This document shows positions 50,591 through 60,444 of a stretch of DNA of 64,000 nt, in pieces. The first letter of the stretch is position 1, and the number at the start of each line of letters is the position of its first letter. A model generated the notes under the pieces. The model saw only the letters and a list, made by a program, of their open reading frames with translations. It was not told the origin of the DNA and ran no database searches. The position numbers were made by a program, and so were the translations under genes. This DNA comes from JBBRSD01 sp038245725. GTDB taxonomy: Bacteria > Actinomycetota > Coriobacteriia > Anaerosomatales > JAAXUF01. Where the stretch lies: the NCBI GenBank assembly GCA_038245725.1, contig JBBRSD010000009.1, positions 1-64,000 of the forward strand, given 5' to 3'.

Positions 50591-51889
50591 TCACCCGGCG
50601 GACGGCTCGACTTCGCCGGCGAGCATGACGCCGTTGCCGCCGCTGGCCTTGACCCGGTACATGGCGTCATCCGCGCGGCGCATCAGCGTGTCGTCATCGT
50701 CCCCGTCCTCGTAGAGAGCAACGCCGATGCTGAGCGCCACACAGACGTCCGATTCCCCATGGGGAATCGTGAGGTGGGTCTTCTTGAGAATCTTGCGCGC
50801 CACTGTCAACGCAGCTGCAACCGACTTGACGCGCGGGAGGAGCACAACGAACTCGTCGCCTCCCAATCGAGCCACGGTGTCGCCCGCGCGAACGGCTCCC
50901 AGGAGCGAGTCTGCGATGGACTGAAGGACGCCGTCTCCTATCACATGCCCCAGCGTGTCGTTGATTGCTTTGAAATCGTCGACATCGCAGAACATGAGGG
51001 CCGGATGAGCTTCTCCGCGCAGGGTTTGCGCCAGTGTCAGCTCTAGCCTGTCGGTGAAGAGCAGCCGGTTGGGTAGCCCCGTCAAAGCGTCATGCGTCGC
51101 GAGGTGCTGCGCCAGTTCCTCCACGGCTTTGCGCTCGGTGATGTCGCGGAAGTCCTCGATGACGCCGACTGTCTTGCCCCCGACAACGAACGGCCGAGAC
51201 GTGAGCAAGCAGGTCACCGTCGTGCCGTCAGAGCGCGTCTTCTGGACCTCGCTTACGAGCTTCTCTTCTCCTCGGAGTGCGCGTCGCAAGGCGCAGTCCG
51301 GGGTGTGGCACGTCTTACCCGGGAAGGCGTCGTAGCATTTCATCCCGACCGCGGTGTCGTAGTCGATACCGGCGACCTCCGCGAGCGTGTGATTCAGGCG
51401 AGTCATGTTGAACTTCTTGTCGATGATGCGCATCCCATCGGCTGCCGTGTCAAACACCTGGTTGATCTGCGACAGCGCATCCTCGGCGAGCCGCTCCACC
51501 CGGCGGCGCTCGGAGATGTCGCGGACGACAGCGACAACCATCCTCACCCCATCGACGACAGCGATGCGAGCGCTGTTCTCAACCGGAAAGGCCGTGCCGT
51601 CCGCGCGCATGTGAGAGGCCTCGAAGAGCGCGCCGGCTTCCGTGATCTGACCGCCACGCGTGGAATCGTCCTCCGAGATGTTCGGATCGGCGTGCGCCGG
51701 ATCGAGAAGATCGAAGATGCGCATCCCGACCAGCTTGCCGATGGGGTATCCGTACGTCTCCTCGGCCACGCGGTTCGCCGCGACGATGCTGCCATCGTCC
51801 TCGCGAATGAAAAGGACGGCGTCGCGCACGTACTCCAGCAGCATGCGGCACTCGTCCGAGAGGTGATTCTCGATGGGTGATTTCTTCAC
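50591..51889 (-). CDS. Diguanylate cyclase with two PAS domains
   Basis: Two PAS domains (about 15-130 and 140-255) precede a GGDEF domain (about 265-425) with an intact LGGDEFVVLL active site. The RxxD inhibition site (RAGD) stands five residues before GGDEF, so product inhibition by c-di-GMP is likely. The second PAS has three cysteines (CYDAFPGKTCHTPDC) of a type that can bind a cofactor or metal. There is no membrane segment. The start is GTG with a weak binding site. Confidence 0.9.
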   Translation of the reverse strand: MKKSPIENHLSDECRMLLEYVRDAVLFIREDDGSIVAANRVAEETYGYPIGKLVGMRIFDLLDPAHADPNISEDDSTRGGQITEAGALFEASHMRADGTAFPVENSARIAVVDGVRMVVAVVRDISERRRVERLAEDALSQINQVFDTAADGMRIIDKKFNMTRLNHTLAEVAGIDYDTAVGMKCYDAFPGKTCHTPDCALRRALRGEEKLVSEVQKTRSDGTTVTCLLTSRPFVVGGKTVGVIEDFRDITERKAVEELAQHLATHDALTGLPNRLLFTDRLELTLAQTLRGEAHPALMFCDVDDFKAINDTLGHVIGDGVLQSIADSLLGAVRAGDTVARLGGDEFVVLLPRVKSVAAALTVARKILKKTHLTIPHGESDVCVALSIGVALYEDGDDDDTLMRRADDAMYRVKASGGNGVMLAGEVEPSAG

Positions 51890-51965
51890 AGGGACACTCG
51901 TCCTCCAGCGGCGGCTTGATGTATCTACCCGGGTGGGGCGGCACCAGTCGAAGGATCGGGCGCCG

Positions 51966-53165
51966 CTACGCCTCCCGTAGCGCGCGCTGCGTCCATCCGA
52001 AGCCGGCCGCGAGCAGCGCGGTGAGCCCCACCGCGACCACGAGTATGGGTAGTGCTACTTTATCGGCAAGAGCACCGGTCCCCATGAGGCCCAAGACCAT
52101 CATGACGCGCGTCGCGGTGGTGTTTGCGGCCATCACGCGGCCGCGAACGGAGCTGTCAGGCAGCGTCTGGAACAGCGTGATCGCCGGGATGAAGAAGAAC
52201 ATGTTCGCAATCCCAGTCACCACGATGAGCGCGGCCGCGGTCCATATGCTGTTCGCGAGGGCGACGAGCGCGAACGCCGGTGCGAACAGCGTGACACCGA
52301 AGAGGAACTTCGCCCCCGGGCGACTCGGGCCGCTTCGCGCCACCAGCACCGAGCCGATGAGGATGCCCACAGCACTCGCCGCGTCGAGCAGGGCCAGACC
52401 GGGCGCGCCCGCCCGGTAGCGCTGAAGCGCGAGCGCGTAGCAGACCGCCATCGACGCGGCGCCGAACAGCGCGCTCGGCACGTAGATGCTGAAGAGCTGG
52501 CGCAGCACGTCGTTGTTCGCGATGGCGCGCGCCCCCGCGAGCGTCTCGGCGACGAAGTCCTCGCGCTCGCCGGTGAACGGCAGTTGTGGCTGGCGAAAGC
52601 CGATCATCGCGATGGTGCCCGCCGAGACGAGGAACGTGACGCCGTCGAGCGTGAACGCCCACGCATAGCCGACCGTCGCGACGATTCCCGCGCCGATAGC
52701 GAGGCCCGCGATCTCGGCGATCGCCTCGGAGGCGTTGTCGAGCGAGTTCGCGGCCATGAGCTCGCCCTCGGGGACGATGTCTGGGATGAGCGAGCGTTTC
52801 GCGGGCACGAAGAAGAGCGCGAGCGTCGAGGCGACGAAGGCGAGCGCGTACGCCCACCCGATGCCGTGGGGAACGACGAAAGGGATCGAGACGACGACCG
52901 CGGCACGGATGAGATCGGCGGCGAGCATCGTGCGTCGGCGGTCCCAGCGGTCGACGAAGACGCCGGCCGGCATCCCGAACAGCGCCGCCGGCAGCACCGT
53001 CACGCCGAGCATGATGCCCATCTGCAGCATGGAGCCAGTGACGGCGAATACCATCAGCGCCATGGCGATCTGATTGATCTTGTCGCCGATCACCGATACG
53101 ACCTGTCCTATCCACAGGCGGCGGTAATCAACAATGCGCAGCGGCGCAAGCGTGCGTGAGCCCAA
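51966..53165 (-). CDS. MFS transporter
   Basis: This 399-residue protein has about 12 transmembrane helices and the MFS loop FVDRWDRRRTML between helices 2 and 3. The N-terminus (YRRLWIGQVVSVIGDKINQIA) is typical for the EntS/MFS-3 group of exporters. The substrate is unknown. The start is TTG, six bases after GGGAGGG. Confidence 0.87.
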   Translation of the reverse strand: MGSRTLAPLRIVDYRRLWIGQVVSVIGDKINQIAMALMVFAVTGSMLQMGIMLGVTVLPAALFGMPAGVFVDRWDRRRTMLAADLIRAAVVVSIPFVVPHGIGWAYALAFVASTLALFFVPAKRSLIPDIVPEGELMAANSLDNASEAIAEIAGLAIGAGIVATVGYAWAFTLDGVTFLVSAGTIAMIGFRQPQLPFTGEREDFVAETLAGARAIANNDVLRQLFSIYVPSALFGAASMAVCYALALQRYRAGAPGLALLDAASAVGILIGSVLVARSGPSRPGAKFLFGVTLFAPAFALVALANSIWTAAALIVVTGIANMFFFIPAITLFQTLPDSSVRGRVMAANTTATRVMMVLGLMGTGALADKVALPILVVAVGLTALLAAGFGWTQRALREA

Positions 53166-53236
53166 TCGATCCCTCCCATCCCTCAGCCATCATGGCGGGA
53201 GAATGCGCGGCTGTCCAAACCTGCTGAGAAACCCTT

Positions 53237-56101
53237 CTAGCTGCGGGATTCTCGGCGACGACGGGTCGCGGCGAGCGCAAGCAGCATCGCGCTGAGCAGC
53301 AGCGCCACGCCAGCTACGAGCGACCCGAGCGCGAAGCCGGGCGTCGTGTAGCGCAGCTCGATCGCGTGCTTACCGGCCGTGACCGGGATACCGGTGAACG
53401 CCGTGTTGGCGCGCACCGTGCGCGCGGGCTTGCCGTCGACCGTCGCGCGCCATCCGCTCGAGAACGGGATGCTCAGGAAGAGCAGACCGGCTCTCGGCGA
53501 GTCGACTTCACCGGCAACGGTGTTGTTGCCCACGCGTATCTCGCGCATCGGGTTGGCGCGCAGCGGGGCGACTCGCGACACGTATGAGGCCATCGGCACC
53601 GCGAGGACCTTGAGGCTTCGGAACGTGAGCGTGCCAGGCACTTCGAGACGCATCGTCGCAGTCGTCACGACCGATCGCTGGTATCCGAGGTTCACGGTCT
53701 GCGTGCGGTTGCCCCAGTAGTAGGGGTACGCCGGCGTCTGCCACAACTCCGACTTCTCCGGTCCGCCCGCGGTGTACCACGTCTTGACCTGCACCGGCGT
53801 CCAGAACAGGCGGTTCTTGGCCTTGAGCGCGGCGACCGCCGCCGGAGTCGGATTCGGGCCAAGCAGGTAGTCCCTGCGCTCGAGCGGCGAACTCGCGACG
53901 TCGTCGAACCCGGCAAGCTGCACGTAGAGCTCAGCGTCGACCGGTGCCGAGAAGCGCAGGTCGATTCGGCTGTTGGCTGCGAGCTTGACGATGCGACCAG
54001 CCGCCAGATCGACGTCGGCACCCTTAGTCGCGACCACCGAAAACGGCACATCGACGACGGTCACGCTCGGCACGACCGACGGTAGCGAGATGCCCGAGCC
54101 ATCCTCTATGACGGCGCCCTCGAGCATCGCTTGCTGGCGTGCGATGATCGGCAGTGCCTCGAACGCGGCGCGGCTGATGATGTGGTCGTACACGAAGCCG
54201 AGAGGTAGCGAGTACCGGTTCTCGTAGAGACCACCCTTGGACGACTTCTTCACCAGGTCGTATCCGTAGGGCACGTAGCCCGATCGCTTGCCGGCGGCGG
54301 TGTAGTACTTCACGGCGGTGATCTCGTCGAGAGCGGCACGGTCGTCGAAGCCCGAGTAGGAGAACGACGACCACCCGCCGCGGATGTCGTTGTCGACGAT
54401 GAAGTTGGTCACATTGCCGTTCAGAAGGGAGAAGTAGTAGCTCGTCGGGCGAAAGTGCTGTACGAGCGCGTCGTTGTAGAAGAGCGGTTCGCTGTCCTGA
54501 ACGCGGTAGAACGTGTCGTCTGAGATGCCGGAGGCAAGCGCACCGGGCGCCTTGAGATACGTGTTGAGAACCTGGCCCACCGCAAGGTTGTCTCGCAGGC
54601 TATTGGCGTACCGCGCGTCGTGCGTGAGACCGCCCGCCGCGACGATGCCTGCGACAAGCAGCGCGAACACCGCCCAGCGCGTAGGTGGGACGTTCCAGTC
54701 TCGCTGCTTGCTTCTCGGCGTCGGATTCCGCGCCTCGCGCCGCGACTCGCGAACGGTTCCGCCCCGGCGGGCGAGCAACCATTCGAGCACGAAGACGCCC
54801 CATGTGAGCAAGCCGATAGCGAAGGGCATTGTGAGCACGGCGTTGATCGGGACGTCGCTCATGAACACGCACGCCCACATCACGACGTAGGCAGCGAGCA
54901 TGGCGCCGAGCTCCCGGCCCGAGAACGCGTTGTCATCGGCGAGCAGAAGACCTACCGCGAGCGCGATGAAGAGGCCCCACTCGAAGCCGTAGCGACCGCT
55001 CGGGAACGTGAAGCCGTTGTAGACGGCGCTCACGACCGGCAAGCCGAGCAGGAACGGGAAGGCAGCGAGCATGACCTTGAGCGCAGTGTTGCCGCGGCGC
55101 ATGAACACCGCGGGTATGACCACGAAACCAAGCGGAGCGAAGCCGAGAACGGTGGAGTTGGGACCGATCGCCGTCGATACGAGCGCGGCAAGATAGCGGC
55201 CATAGTCCTGCAGCGAAAAGAACAGGTGTGGCGCGAATGCGATCTGCCTGCGGACTGTCGTGAAGATGGCAGCCGCGCTCGGGAGGAGCACCGGCCCGGC
55301 GAGCAGGATGCCCAGCGCGACGCTGCCGGCGATCCGCAAGCCATCGGGTGCGAGCCGGCGCCATCGATCCTCTCTCGGCGTGGTCTCGAAGTACCGGGCG
55401 ATCACGTAGATCACGAGTGTGAGCGCTTCCATATAGAAGAAGTAGAAGTTGCCCACAGCGCCGAGGAAGACCGCGACCACGAGCACCCAGGAGCGTTTGC
55501 GTTCGAGGGCGTACTCGGCCCCCAACAGCAGCAGCGGGAAGAGTGCCAGAGCGGTCGCGAAGATCGGGTGGCGGGTGGACGAGTACAGCGTAAACGTCGC
55601 GAGGCAGTAGATCAGGCTTCCCGCGAGCGCCGAGATGGGCCGCGCGCCCATCTTGCGCAGATACATCGCCGAGAACACGCCCGCGCACGCGATGCGCACG
55701 ATATAGACGACCGTGTAGGCGAGCTCCAGCGACCGCATCGGGAACAGAAGGCTGATCGGCACGAAGGGATCGCCGACCACATAGAAGGAGAGGGTGCTGA
55801 TCGTATCGGCGCCGAGCCCCAGCTGCCACGACCAGAACGGGAAGCCCTGGCCCGGGTTGTGGAGGAACTGCCGGACGATCTGGTTCAGGAAGTACATCGA
55901 CGGGAAGTGTTGCGCGGCGCCGTCGGGCACCCACACGAGCGACTTGTGGTAGATCGCGAAGTAACGGAAGGCGACCGCGAACACTGCCGAGAAGATCACG
56001 CTGCCGATCGCGACGTTTCGCGCTGCGCGCCACTGCTGGGACGGTTGCGGTGCGACCGCTTCCGAAGCGGTGGGTGGTGGCGCCCACGAGCGATCAGTCA
56101 C
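53237..56101 (-). CDS. YfhO-family large membrane protein, second copy
   Basis: The 954-residue protein has the same layout as the one at 16865: many helices in the N-terminal half, an extracytoplasmic region (about 500-905) and a last helix. Shared phrases include a YHKSLVWVPDGAAQHFP match and GLGADTISTLSFY. GTG 56101 overlaps the end of the polyprenol-phosphate sugar transferase by eight bases, so the transferase and this enzyme are translated together. It would use the lipid-linked sugar outside the membrane. Confidence 0.85.
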   Translation of the reverse strand: MTDRSWAPPPTASEAVAPQPSQQWRAARNVAIGSVIFSAVFAVAFRYFAIYHKSLVWVPDGAAQHFPSMYFLNQIVRQFLHNPGQGFPFWSWQLGLGADTISTLSFYVVGDPFVPISLLFPMRSLELAYTVVYIVRIACAGVFSAMYLRKMGARPISALAGSLIYCLATFTLYSSTRHPIFATALALFPLLLLGAEYALERKRSWVLVVAVFLGAVGNFYFFYMEALTLVIYVIARYFETTPREDRWRRLAPDGLRIAGSVALGILLAGPVLLPSAAAIFTTVRRQIAFAPHLFFSLQDYGRYLAALVSTAIGPNSTVLGFAPLGFVVIPAVFMRRGNTALKVMLAAFPFLLGLPVVSAVYNGFTFPSGRYGFEWGLFIALAVGLLLADDNAFSGRELGAMLAAYVVMWACVFMSDVPINAVLTMPFAIGLLTWGVFVLEWLLARRGGTVRESRREARNPTPRSKQRDWNVPPTRWAVFALLVAGIVAAGGLTHDARYANSLRDNLAVGQVLNTYLKAPGALASGISDDTFYRVQDSEPLFYNDALVQHFRPTSYYFSLLNGNVTNFIVDNDIRGGWSSFSYSGFDDRAALDEITAVKYYTAAGKRSGYVPYGYDLVKKSSKGGLYENRYSLPLGFVYDHIISRAAFEALPIIARQQAMLEGAVIEDGSGISLPSVVPSVTVVDVPFSVVATKGADVDLAAGRIVKLAANSRIDLRFSAPVDAELYVQLAGFDDVASSPLERRDYLLGPNPTPAAVAALKAKNRLFWTPVQVKTWYTAGGPEKSELWQTPAYPYYWGNRTQTVNLGYQRSVVTTATMRLEVPGTLTFRSLKVLAVPMASYVSRVAPLRANPMREIRVGNNTVAGEVDSPRAGLLFLSIPFSSGWRATVDGKPARTVRANTAFTGIPVTAGKHAIELRYTTPGFALGSLVAGVALLLSAMLLALAATRRRRESRS

Positions 56102-56873
56102 GCGAGCCGTCCGGAGTCGAAGCGGACTCCTCGAACGCGGGGGCCGCAATCTTGCCACGCCCACCTGTCAGGCGGGCGACACCGAGCGAGGTCGTGCGCA
56201 CGAGCGCCTCGAAGACGATGGCACGCGATATCTTGGACTGGCCATGGCGGCGGTCGACGTAGGAGATCGGCACCTCCACGATGGCCGTGTCGATATCGCG
56301 CAGGCCGGCGAGCAGTTCGATGAGGAAGCTGTAACCCTCGGATCGAATGTCGGCGAAGGGCACGCGCGCCAAGGTCTCGGCGCGGTAGCAGCGGAAGCCG
56401 CTCGTGCAGTCGTGGACCGGCGTGCCGACCATGATGCGGGCGTAGCCACTCCCCACGAAGCTCACCGCGCGCCGCACGGGACCCCAGTCGACGAGCGATT
56501 CCCCGCCATCGCAGTAGCGCGAGCCGATTGCGAGGTCGGCGCCCTGCTCGACCTTCTCGCGCAGGAACGCAAGCGAGCTCGGGTCGTGGGAGAGGTCGGC
56601 GTCCATGGTCGCCACGATGTCGAAGCCGTGATCGATGCAGTACGCCATCCCCTCTTTCGAGGCCACCGAGTATCCGCGCTGACCGGTGCGGTGGATGACG
56701 TGGAAGCGCGGCTCGGCAGCGGCGATCTCATCGGCGAGAGCGCCGGTGCCATCGGGTGAGGCGTCATCGACGCAGACTACGTCGAGTTCCGGCTCGAGGG
56801 CGAGCAGCAGCTCGGCGAGCGCACGGATGTTGTCGGCTTCGTTGTAGGTCGGGATGACGACTGCGCAGCGCAT
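56094..56873 (-). CDS. Polyprenol monophosphomannose synthase-like glycosyltransferase
   Basis: This 259-residue GT2 protein has VVIPTYNEADNI, CVDDASPDGTG, the metal site MDADLSHDP and the DPM1-type end IVEVPISYVDRRHGQSKIS. It has no transmembrane segment, like actinobacterial Ppm1. It should charge polyprenol phosphate with mannose or another hexose. ATG 56873 follows GGGGGAG; a long open frame upstream is antisense to the dehydrogenase region and has no start signal. Confidence 0.9.
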   Translation of the reverse strand: MRCAVVIPTYNEADNIRALAELLLALEPELDVVCVDDASPDGTGALADEIAAAEPRFHVIHRTGQRGYSVASKEGMAYCIDHGFDIVATMDADLSHDPSSLAFLREKVEQGADLAIGSRYCDGGESLVDWGPVRRAVSFVGSGYARIMVGTPVHDCTSGFRCYRAETLARVPFADIRSEGYSFLIELLAGLRDIDTAIVEVPISYVDRRHGQSKISRAIVFEALVRTTSLGVARLTGGRGKIAAPAFEESASTPDGSRD

Positions 56874-56989
56874 ACGAACTCCCCCGATCGATGGTCGGGA
56901 GTCACGGTACCTGTTCTGAGCCGCGCGTGCGAGTGCGAGGGGGCGCGCGACGCATGCGTGCGGGCGTCGCCAGTGTGCAGAAGCATGCG

Positions 56990-58366
56990 CTATCCGGCGA
57001 GGATCGCCCTCGCTGCCATGACGCCGCTTGCGCTGGCCTGGATGAGACCGCGCGTGATGCCGGCACCGTCGCCGATCGCGAACAGGCCCGGGACCTGCGT
57101 CTCGAGGTTCGGCCTCACCTGCAGGCGCGAGGAGTAGAACTTCACCTCGACGCCGTAGAGCAGCGTGCTCGGCCCCGAGATTCCTGGGGCGAGAGCCTCG
57201 AGCGCCTCGAGGAACTCGATGATGTCGGCGAGGTGCCGGTACGGCAGGACCGCCGAGAGGTCGCCCGGCGTCGCGTGGGCGAGCGTGGGCTCGGCGAGCG
57301 ACTGCGCGATACGCTCGGGCGTCGAGCGGCGGCCGGCCTTCAAGTCCGCGAAACGCTGCACGAGGATCCCGTCGCCGAGCAGATTCGCGAGCTTCGCGAT
57401 CGAGCGACCGTACGCGATGGGATCGCGGAACGGCTCGGTGAAGCGCTGGCTCACGAGCACCGCGAAGTTCGTGTACGGCGTCTTGGCTTCGGCGTAGCTG
57501 TGGCCGTTGACGGTCACGACGTCGCCGTAGCTTTCTGTAGTGACCTCCCCGTACGGGTTCATGCAAAACGTTCGCACCGTGTCGCCGAACGCCTTCGTGT
57601 GGTAAACGAGCTTGGCCTCGTAAAGCGCATCGGTAAGTCGCTCCATGACGGGGGCGGGGCACTCGACACGTACGCCGATGTCGACGGCGTTGCTGACGAG
57701 CGGAAGTCCCAGCAGATGGGCCTGCTCGGCGAGCCACTCGGCACCTTCGCGGCCGGGTGCAGCGATGACCGACTCGGCGTGCACGATCTCGCCACCAGAG
57801 AGCTCAACGCCGGTCACCCCGTCGGCGTCACAGAGGATGCGCTTGGCGGCGCGCTCGGTGGCAACTGTGATGCCGACCGACTCCAGATGCACGCGCATGG
57901 CGTCGAGGACCTTCGGCGAGCGGTCAGTGCCGAGGTGGCGGATGCGCATGGGCACGAGTTTCATGCCGACAAGCGTCGCTTCCTTCTCGAGCGCGGCGGC
58001 GATCTGCGGGTCGGGGCCGTGAACCTCGGTCGTGGCGCCGTATTCGAGCCACAGGCTGTCGGCGTACGCGACGAGCTGCTCGAGCTCGTCGCGCGGAACG
58101 AAGTCCCCCAGCCACCCTCCCACCTCCGTGGTGAGTGTGAGCTTCCCGTCCGAGAACGCTCCGGCGCCGCCCCAGCCGGTCATGATGTCGCACGTCTTGC
58201 AGTCCACACACGACGTTCGCCGAGCAGGACACCTGCGCTTGGCGATCGCGTGGCCCTTCTCGACGATGAGCACATCGGTCACGCCGTTCTTCGCGAGCTC
58301 GAGGGCGGCGAAGATGCCCGCGGGACCAGCACCGACGATGACGACCTTGTAAGCAGGAAACGACAC
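56990..58366 (-). CDS. FAD-dependent dehydrogenase (COG2509 type)
   Basis: This 458-residue protein has the N-terminal FAD loop VVIVGAGPAGIFAAL, the family cluster CPARRTSCVDCKTCDIMTGWGGAGAFSDGKL in part with several cysteines, and a C-terminal FAD segment GLFAIGDGAGITRGLIQA. The group is widespread in anaerobes and its substrate is unknown. GTG 58366 follows AGGAG; a longer reading has no binding site. It is divergent from the glutaredoxin gene. Confidence 0.85.
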   Translation of the reverse strand: MSFPAYKVVIVGAGPAGIFAALELAKNGVTDVLIVEKGHAIAKRRCPARRTSCVDCKTCDIMTGWGGAGAFSDGKLTLTTEVGGWLGDFVPRDELEQLVAYADSLWLEYGATTEVHGPDPQIAAALEKEATLVGMKLVPMRIRHLGTDRSPKVLDAMRVHLESVGITVATERAAKRILCDADGVTGVELSGGEIVHAESVIAAPGREGAEWLAEQAHLLGLPLVSNAVDIGVRVECPAPVMERLTDALYEAKLVYHTKAFGDTVRTFCMNPYGEVTTESYGDVVTVNGHSYAEAKTPYTNFAVLVSQRFTEPFRDPIAYGRSIAKLANLLGDGILVQRFADLKAGRRSTPERIAQSLAEPTLAHATPGDLSAVLPYRHLADIIEFLEALEALAPGISGPSTLLYGVEVKFYSSRLQVRPNLETQVPGLFAIGDGAGITRGLIQASASGVMAARAILAG

Positions 58367-58497
58367 CTTGGGACTCCTCGGCTGGTTAAGCTGGTAGAAG
58401 ATGCGGGCTGCGCACGGTTTCGGGCCGTCGGTTATCATACCCGCGACTTCAGTTGCGTGCGTTCAGCGGGCATGTGCCGAGAGCGAAAGGCCAACCC

Positions 58498-58773
58498 ATG
58501 CCGACAAGCGGTACTTCCGGCCACGTTCCGAGAATCACCGTCTACACGAGCCCCTCGTGCCACTGGTGCAGGGTCGCCAAGCGCTATCTCGAGGAGCGCG
58601 GGCTTACCTACCGCGAAGTCGACATCGCCAACGACCCGCGCGGGCGCCAGGAGATGGTGCGCATGACAGGCCAGTACGGCGTGCCGGTGATTCGCGTGGG
58701 CGAGCAGGCGATGACCGGTTGGGACAAGGCCGAGTTAGAGCGACTGCTGAGCGGGAGGTACCGTCGGCGGTGA
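58498..58773 (+). CDS. Glutaredoxin-family protein
   Basis: This 91-residue thioredoxin-fold protein has the active site TSPSCHWC, then VDIANDPRGRQEM, the cis-Pro YGVPVI, and GWDKAELERLL. The length and motifs fit the NrdH/Uxx glutaredoxin-like family. ATG 58498 is the best start. A four-fold GGTGA repeat follows the stop (about 58768-58789). It converges on dnaB. Confidence 0.88.
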   Translation: MPTSGTSGHVPRITVYTSPSCHWCRVAKRYLEERGLTYREVDIANDPRGRQEMVRMTGQYGVPVIRVGEQAMTGWDKAELERLLSGRYRRR

Positions 58774-58795
58774 GGTGAGGTGAGGTGAGCCGCTC

Positions 58796-60178
58796 CTACG
58801 CCATCCCGCTGGGCGGATCGACGAACTTCGTGTACCGGTCGTTGAAGACCAGCTGAATATTGTCGGTGGGGCCGTTTCTGTGCTTAGCGACGATGATCTC
58901 CGCGGTGCCCTTCTGCGGTCGGCCTTCTTCTTCCTCATTGCGCGGGTCGGTGTTGCGATCGATGAACATGACAACGTCCGCGTCCTGCTCGATTGCGCCG
59001 GACTCGCGCAGGTCCGACAGCTGCGGCCGCTTGCCTGCGCGCTGCTCGACGGCACGAGAGAGCTGCGAGAGCGCCAACACCGGCACGCCCAGCTCCTTGC
59101 CTAGGATCTTGAGCCCTCGGCTGATCTCCGCGATCTCGGTCTGACGGTTCTCGGAACGCTTTCCTTGCGGCTGCATGAGCTGGAGGTAGTCGACGATGAT
59201 GAGCCCCTTGGGCTTGTTACGAAGCTGTCGGCGCGCCTTCGCCCGAACTTCGAGGATGGAGATCGACGGCGTGTCGTCGACCCAGAAGTCGAGGTCCGCG
59301 AGCTTGCCCATCGCGTTGTGGATCGCGTACCAGTCCGCGTCCTTAACGTAGCCGGTCCGGACGTCCTGGAGGTTGATGCGCGCCTCGGAGCACAGGACGC
59401 GCTGGACGAGCTGCTCGGCCGACATCTCGAGCGAGAACACCGCGACGGCGGCGCCGGATTTGGCCGCGTTCACCGCGATGTTGAGCGCAAGCGCGGTCTT
59501 GCCGACCGCCGGACGCGCCGCGAGGATGCACAGGTCGCCGGGGTGCAACCCGGCGAGCAGCTTGTCGAGCTTCTTGAAGCCCGTGGGCACGCCCGTGATG
59601 TGCTCCTTGCGCTGCGCGAGTTCCTCGAGCTGGTTGAAGGAGGCCGTGAGCAGCTCGTTGATGTACTTGAAGTTGCTCTGGACGCGCTTGTTGGTGACCT
59701 CGAAGATCATGCGCTCCGCGTCGCCGACGACTTCGTCGAGGTCGTCGGGCGCGTCGTAGCCCATCGCCACGATGCCCGTGCCTGCGCCGATGAGCTGGCG
59801 CAGCATCGACATGCGCTTCACGATCTCGGCGTAGTGCGCCCAGTTCGCCGTGGTGGGGACGACGCCTGTCACGTCGATGAGGTACGGCTTGCCGCCAGCA
59901 GCTTCAAGCTCACCGGTCGACTCGAGACGGTCCGCAACGGAGAGGTGATCGACCGGGATCGAGCGGTTGTGCAGGTCATACATCGCCGAGAAGATCCTAG
60001 CGTGTGCCGGCCGATAGAAGTCCTCGGGCTGCAGTAGCGTGAGTGCGCCCTCGACCGCATCGAGCGACAGGAACATGGCGCCGAGTGTGGCCTGCTCGGC
60101 CTCGAGGTTCTGAGGCGGCACGCGGTCGAACCCGCCGTTCGAGCGGGACGTATACTCTCGATCCAGAACGTCGGCCAT
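58796..60178 (-). CDS. dnaB: Replicative DNA helicase
   Basis: DnaB opens the replication fork. The 460-residue protein has the N-terminal domain (about 20-125), Walker A in AARPAVGKTALALNIA, Walker B LIIVDYLQLM, and the conserved LSQLSRAVEQRAGKRPQLSDLRESGAIEQD region in part. No intein is present. ATG 60178 follows GGAGAG; an upstream frame has no signal. The gene ends the conserved cluster with rplI, rpsR, ssb and rpsF. Confidence 0.96.
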   Translation of the reverse strand: MADVLDREYTSRSNGGFDRVPPQNLEAEQATLGAMFLSLDAVEGALTLLQPEDFYRPAHARIFSAMYDLHNRSIPVDHLSVADRLESTGELEAAGGKPYLIDVTGVVPTTANWAHYAEIVKRMSMLRQLIGAGTGIVAMGYDAPDDLDEVVGDAERMIFEVTNKRVQSNFKYINELLTASFNQLEELAQRKEHITGVPTGFKKLDKLLAGLHPGDLCILAARPAVGKTALALNIAVNAAKSGAAVAVFSLEMSAEQLVQRVLCSEARINLQDVRTGYVKDADWYAIHNAMGKLADLDFWVDDTPSISILEVRAKARRQLRNKPKGLIIVDYLQLMQPQGKRSENRQTEIAEISRGLKILGKELGVPVLALSQLSRAVEQRAGKRPQLSDLRESGAIEQDADVVMFIDRNTDPRNEEEEGRPQKGTAEIIVAKHRNGPTDNIQLVFNDRYTKFVDPPSGMA

Positions 60179-60237
60179 TACTCTCCTCCACGCGCGCGGC
60201 GCCAAGCTCACGGAATCCGGTTCCAGTGACGGAGCCG

Positions 60238-60345
60238 ATTCTAGACGAGAGCTCTGACATCTACGTGAGGCCCGAAGGACTGTCCACAGGCCCGCGACAC
60301 CTGCGACCTGCAATGTTGTGGACTGTCCACCGAATCCACAGATTG
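60238..60345 (-). promoter_or_regulatory. dnaB upstream region with DnaA-box-like sites
   Basis: TAGAAT on the minus strand (60243-60238) could be a -10 element for dnaB. Further upstream are three NCCACA cores close together: CTGTCCACA near 60282, the 13-base palindrome GTGGACTGTCCAC at 60318-60330, and GAATCCACA near 60332-60340. They match the DnaA box TTATCCACA in six or seven of nine positions. Confidence 0.35.
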
Positions 60346-60376
60346 CCGAGCATTTCGCGCCCGCCTGCGGAACGCA

Positions 60377-60411
60377 GCGATGCCGCCCCCATTCAACGGG
60401 GGCGGCATCGC
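60377..60411 (-). terminator. Strong stem-loop between rplI and dnaB
   Basis: A perfect 14-bp stem (60377-60390 with 60398-60411) has a 7-base loop. It lies 34 bases after the rplI stop and ahead of dnaB, so it probably ends the rpsF-rplI transcript. The T-tract is poor, so it may act with another factor or stabilise the 3' end. Confidence 0.55.
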
Positions 60412-60444
60412 GGGCTTGCGGCACTACGAGCTTGAACGCGAGTG

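Noticed and set aside
58768..58789. Four-fold GGTGA repeat as a possible array
   Set aside because: Only about 20 bases, no spacer structure; a simple short tandem repeat.
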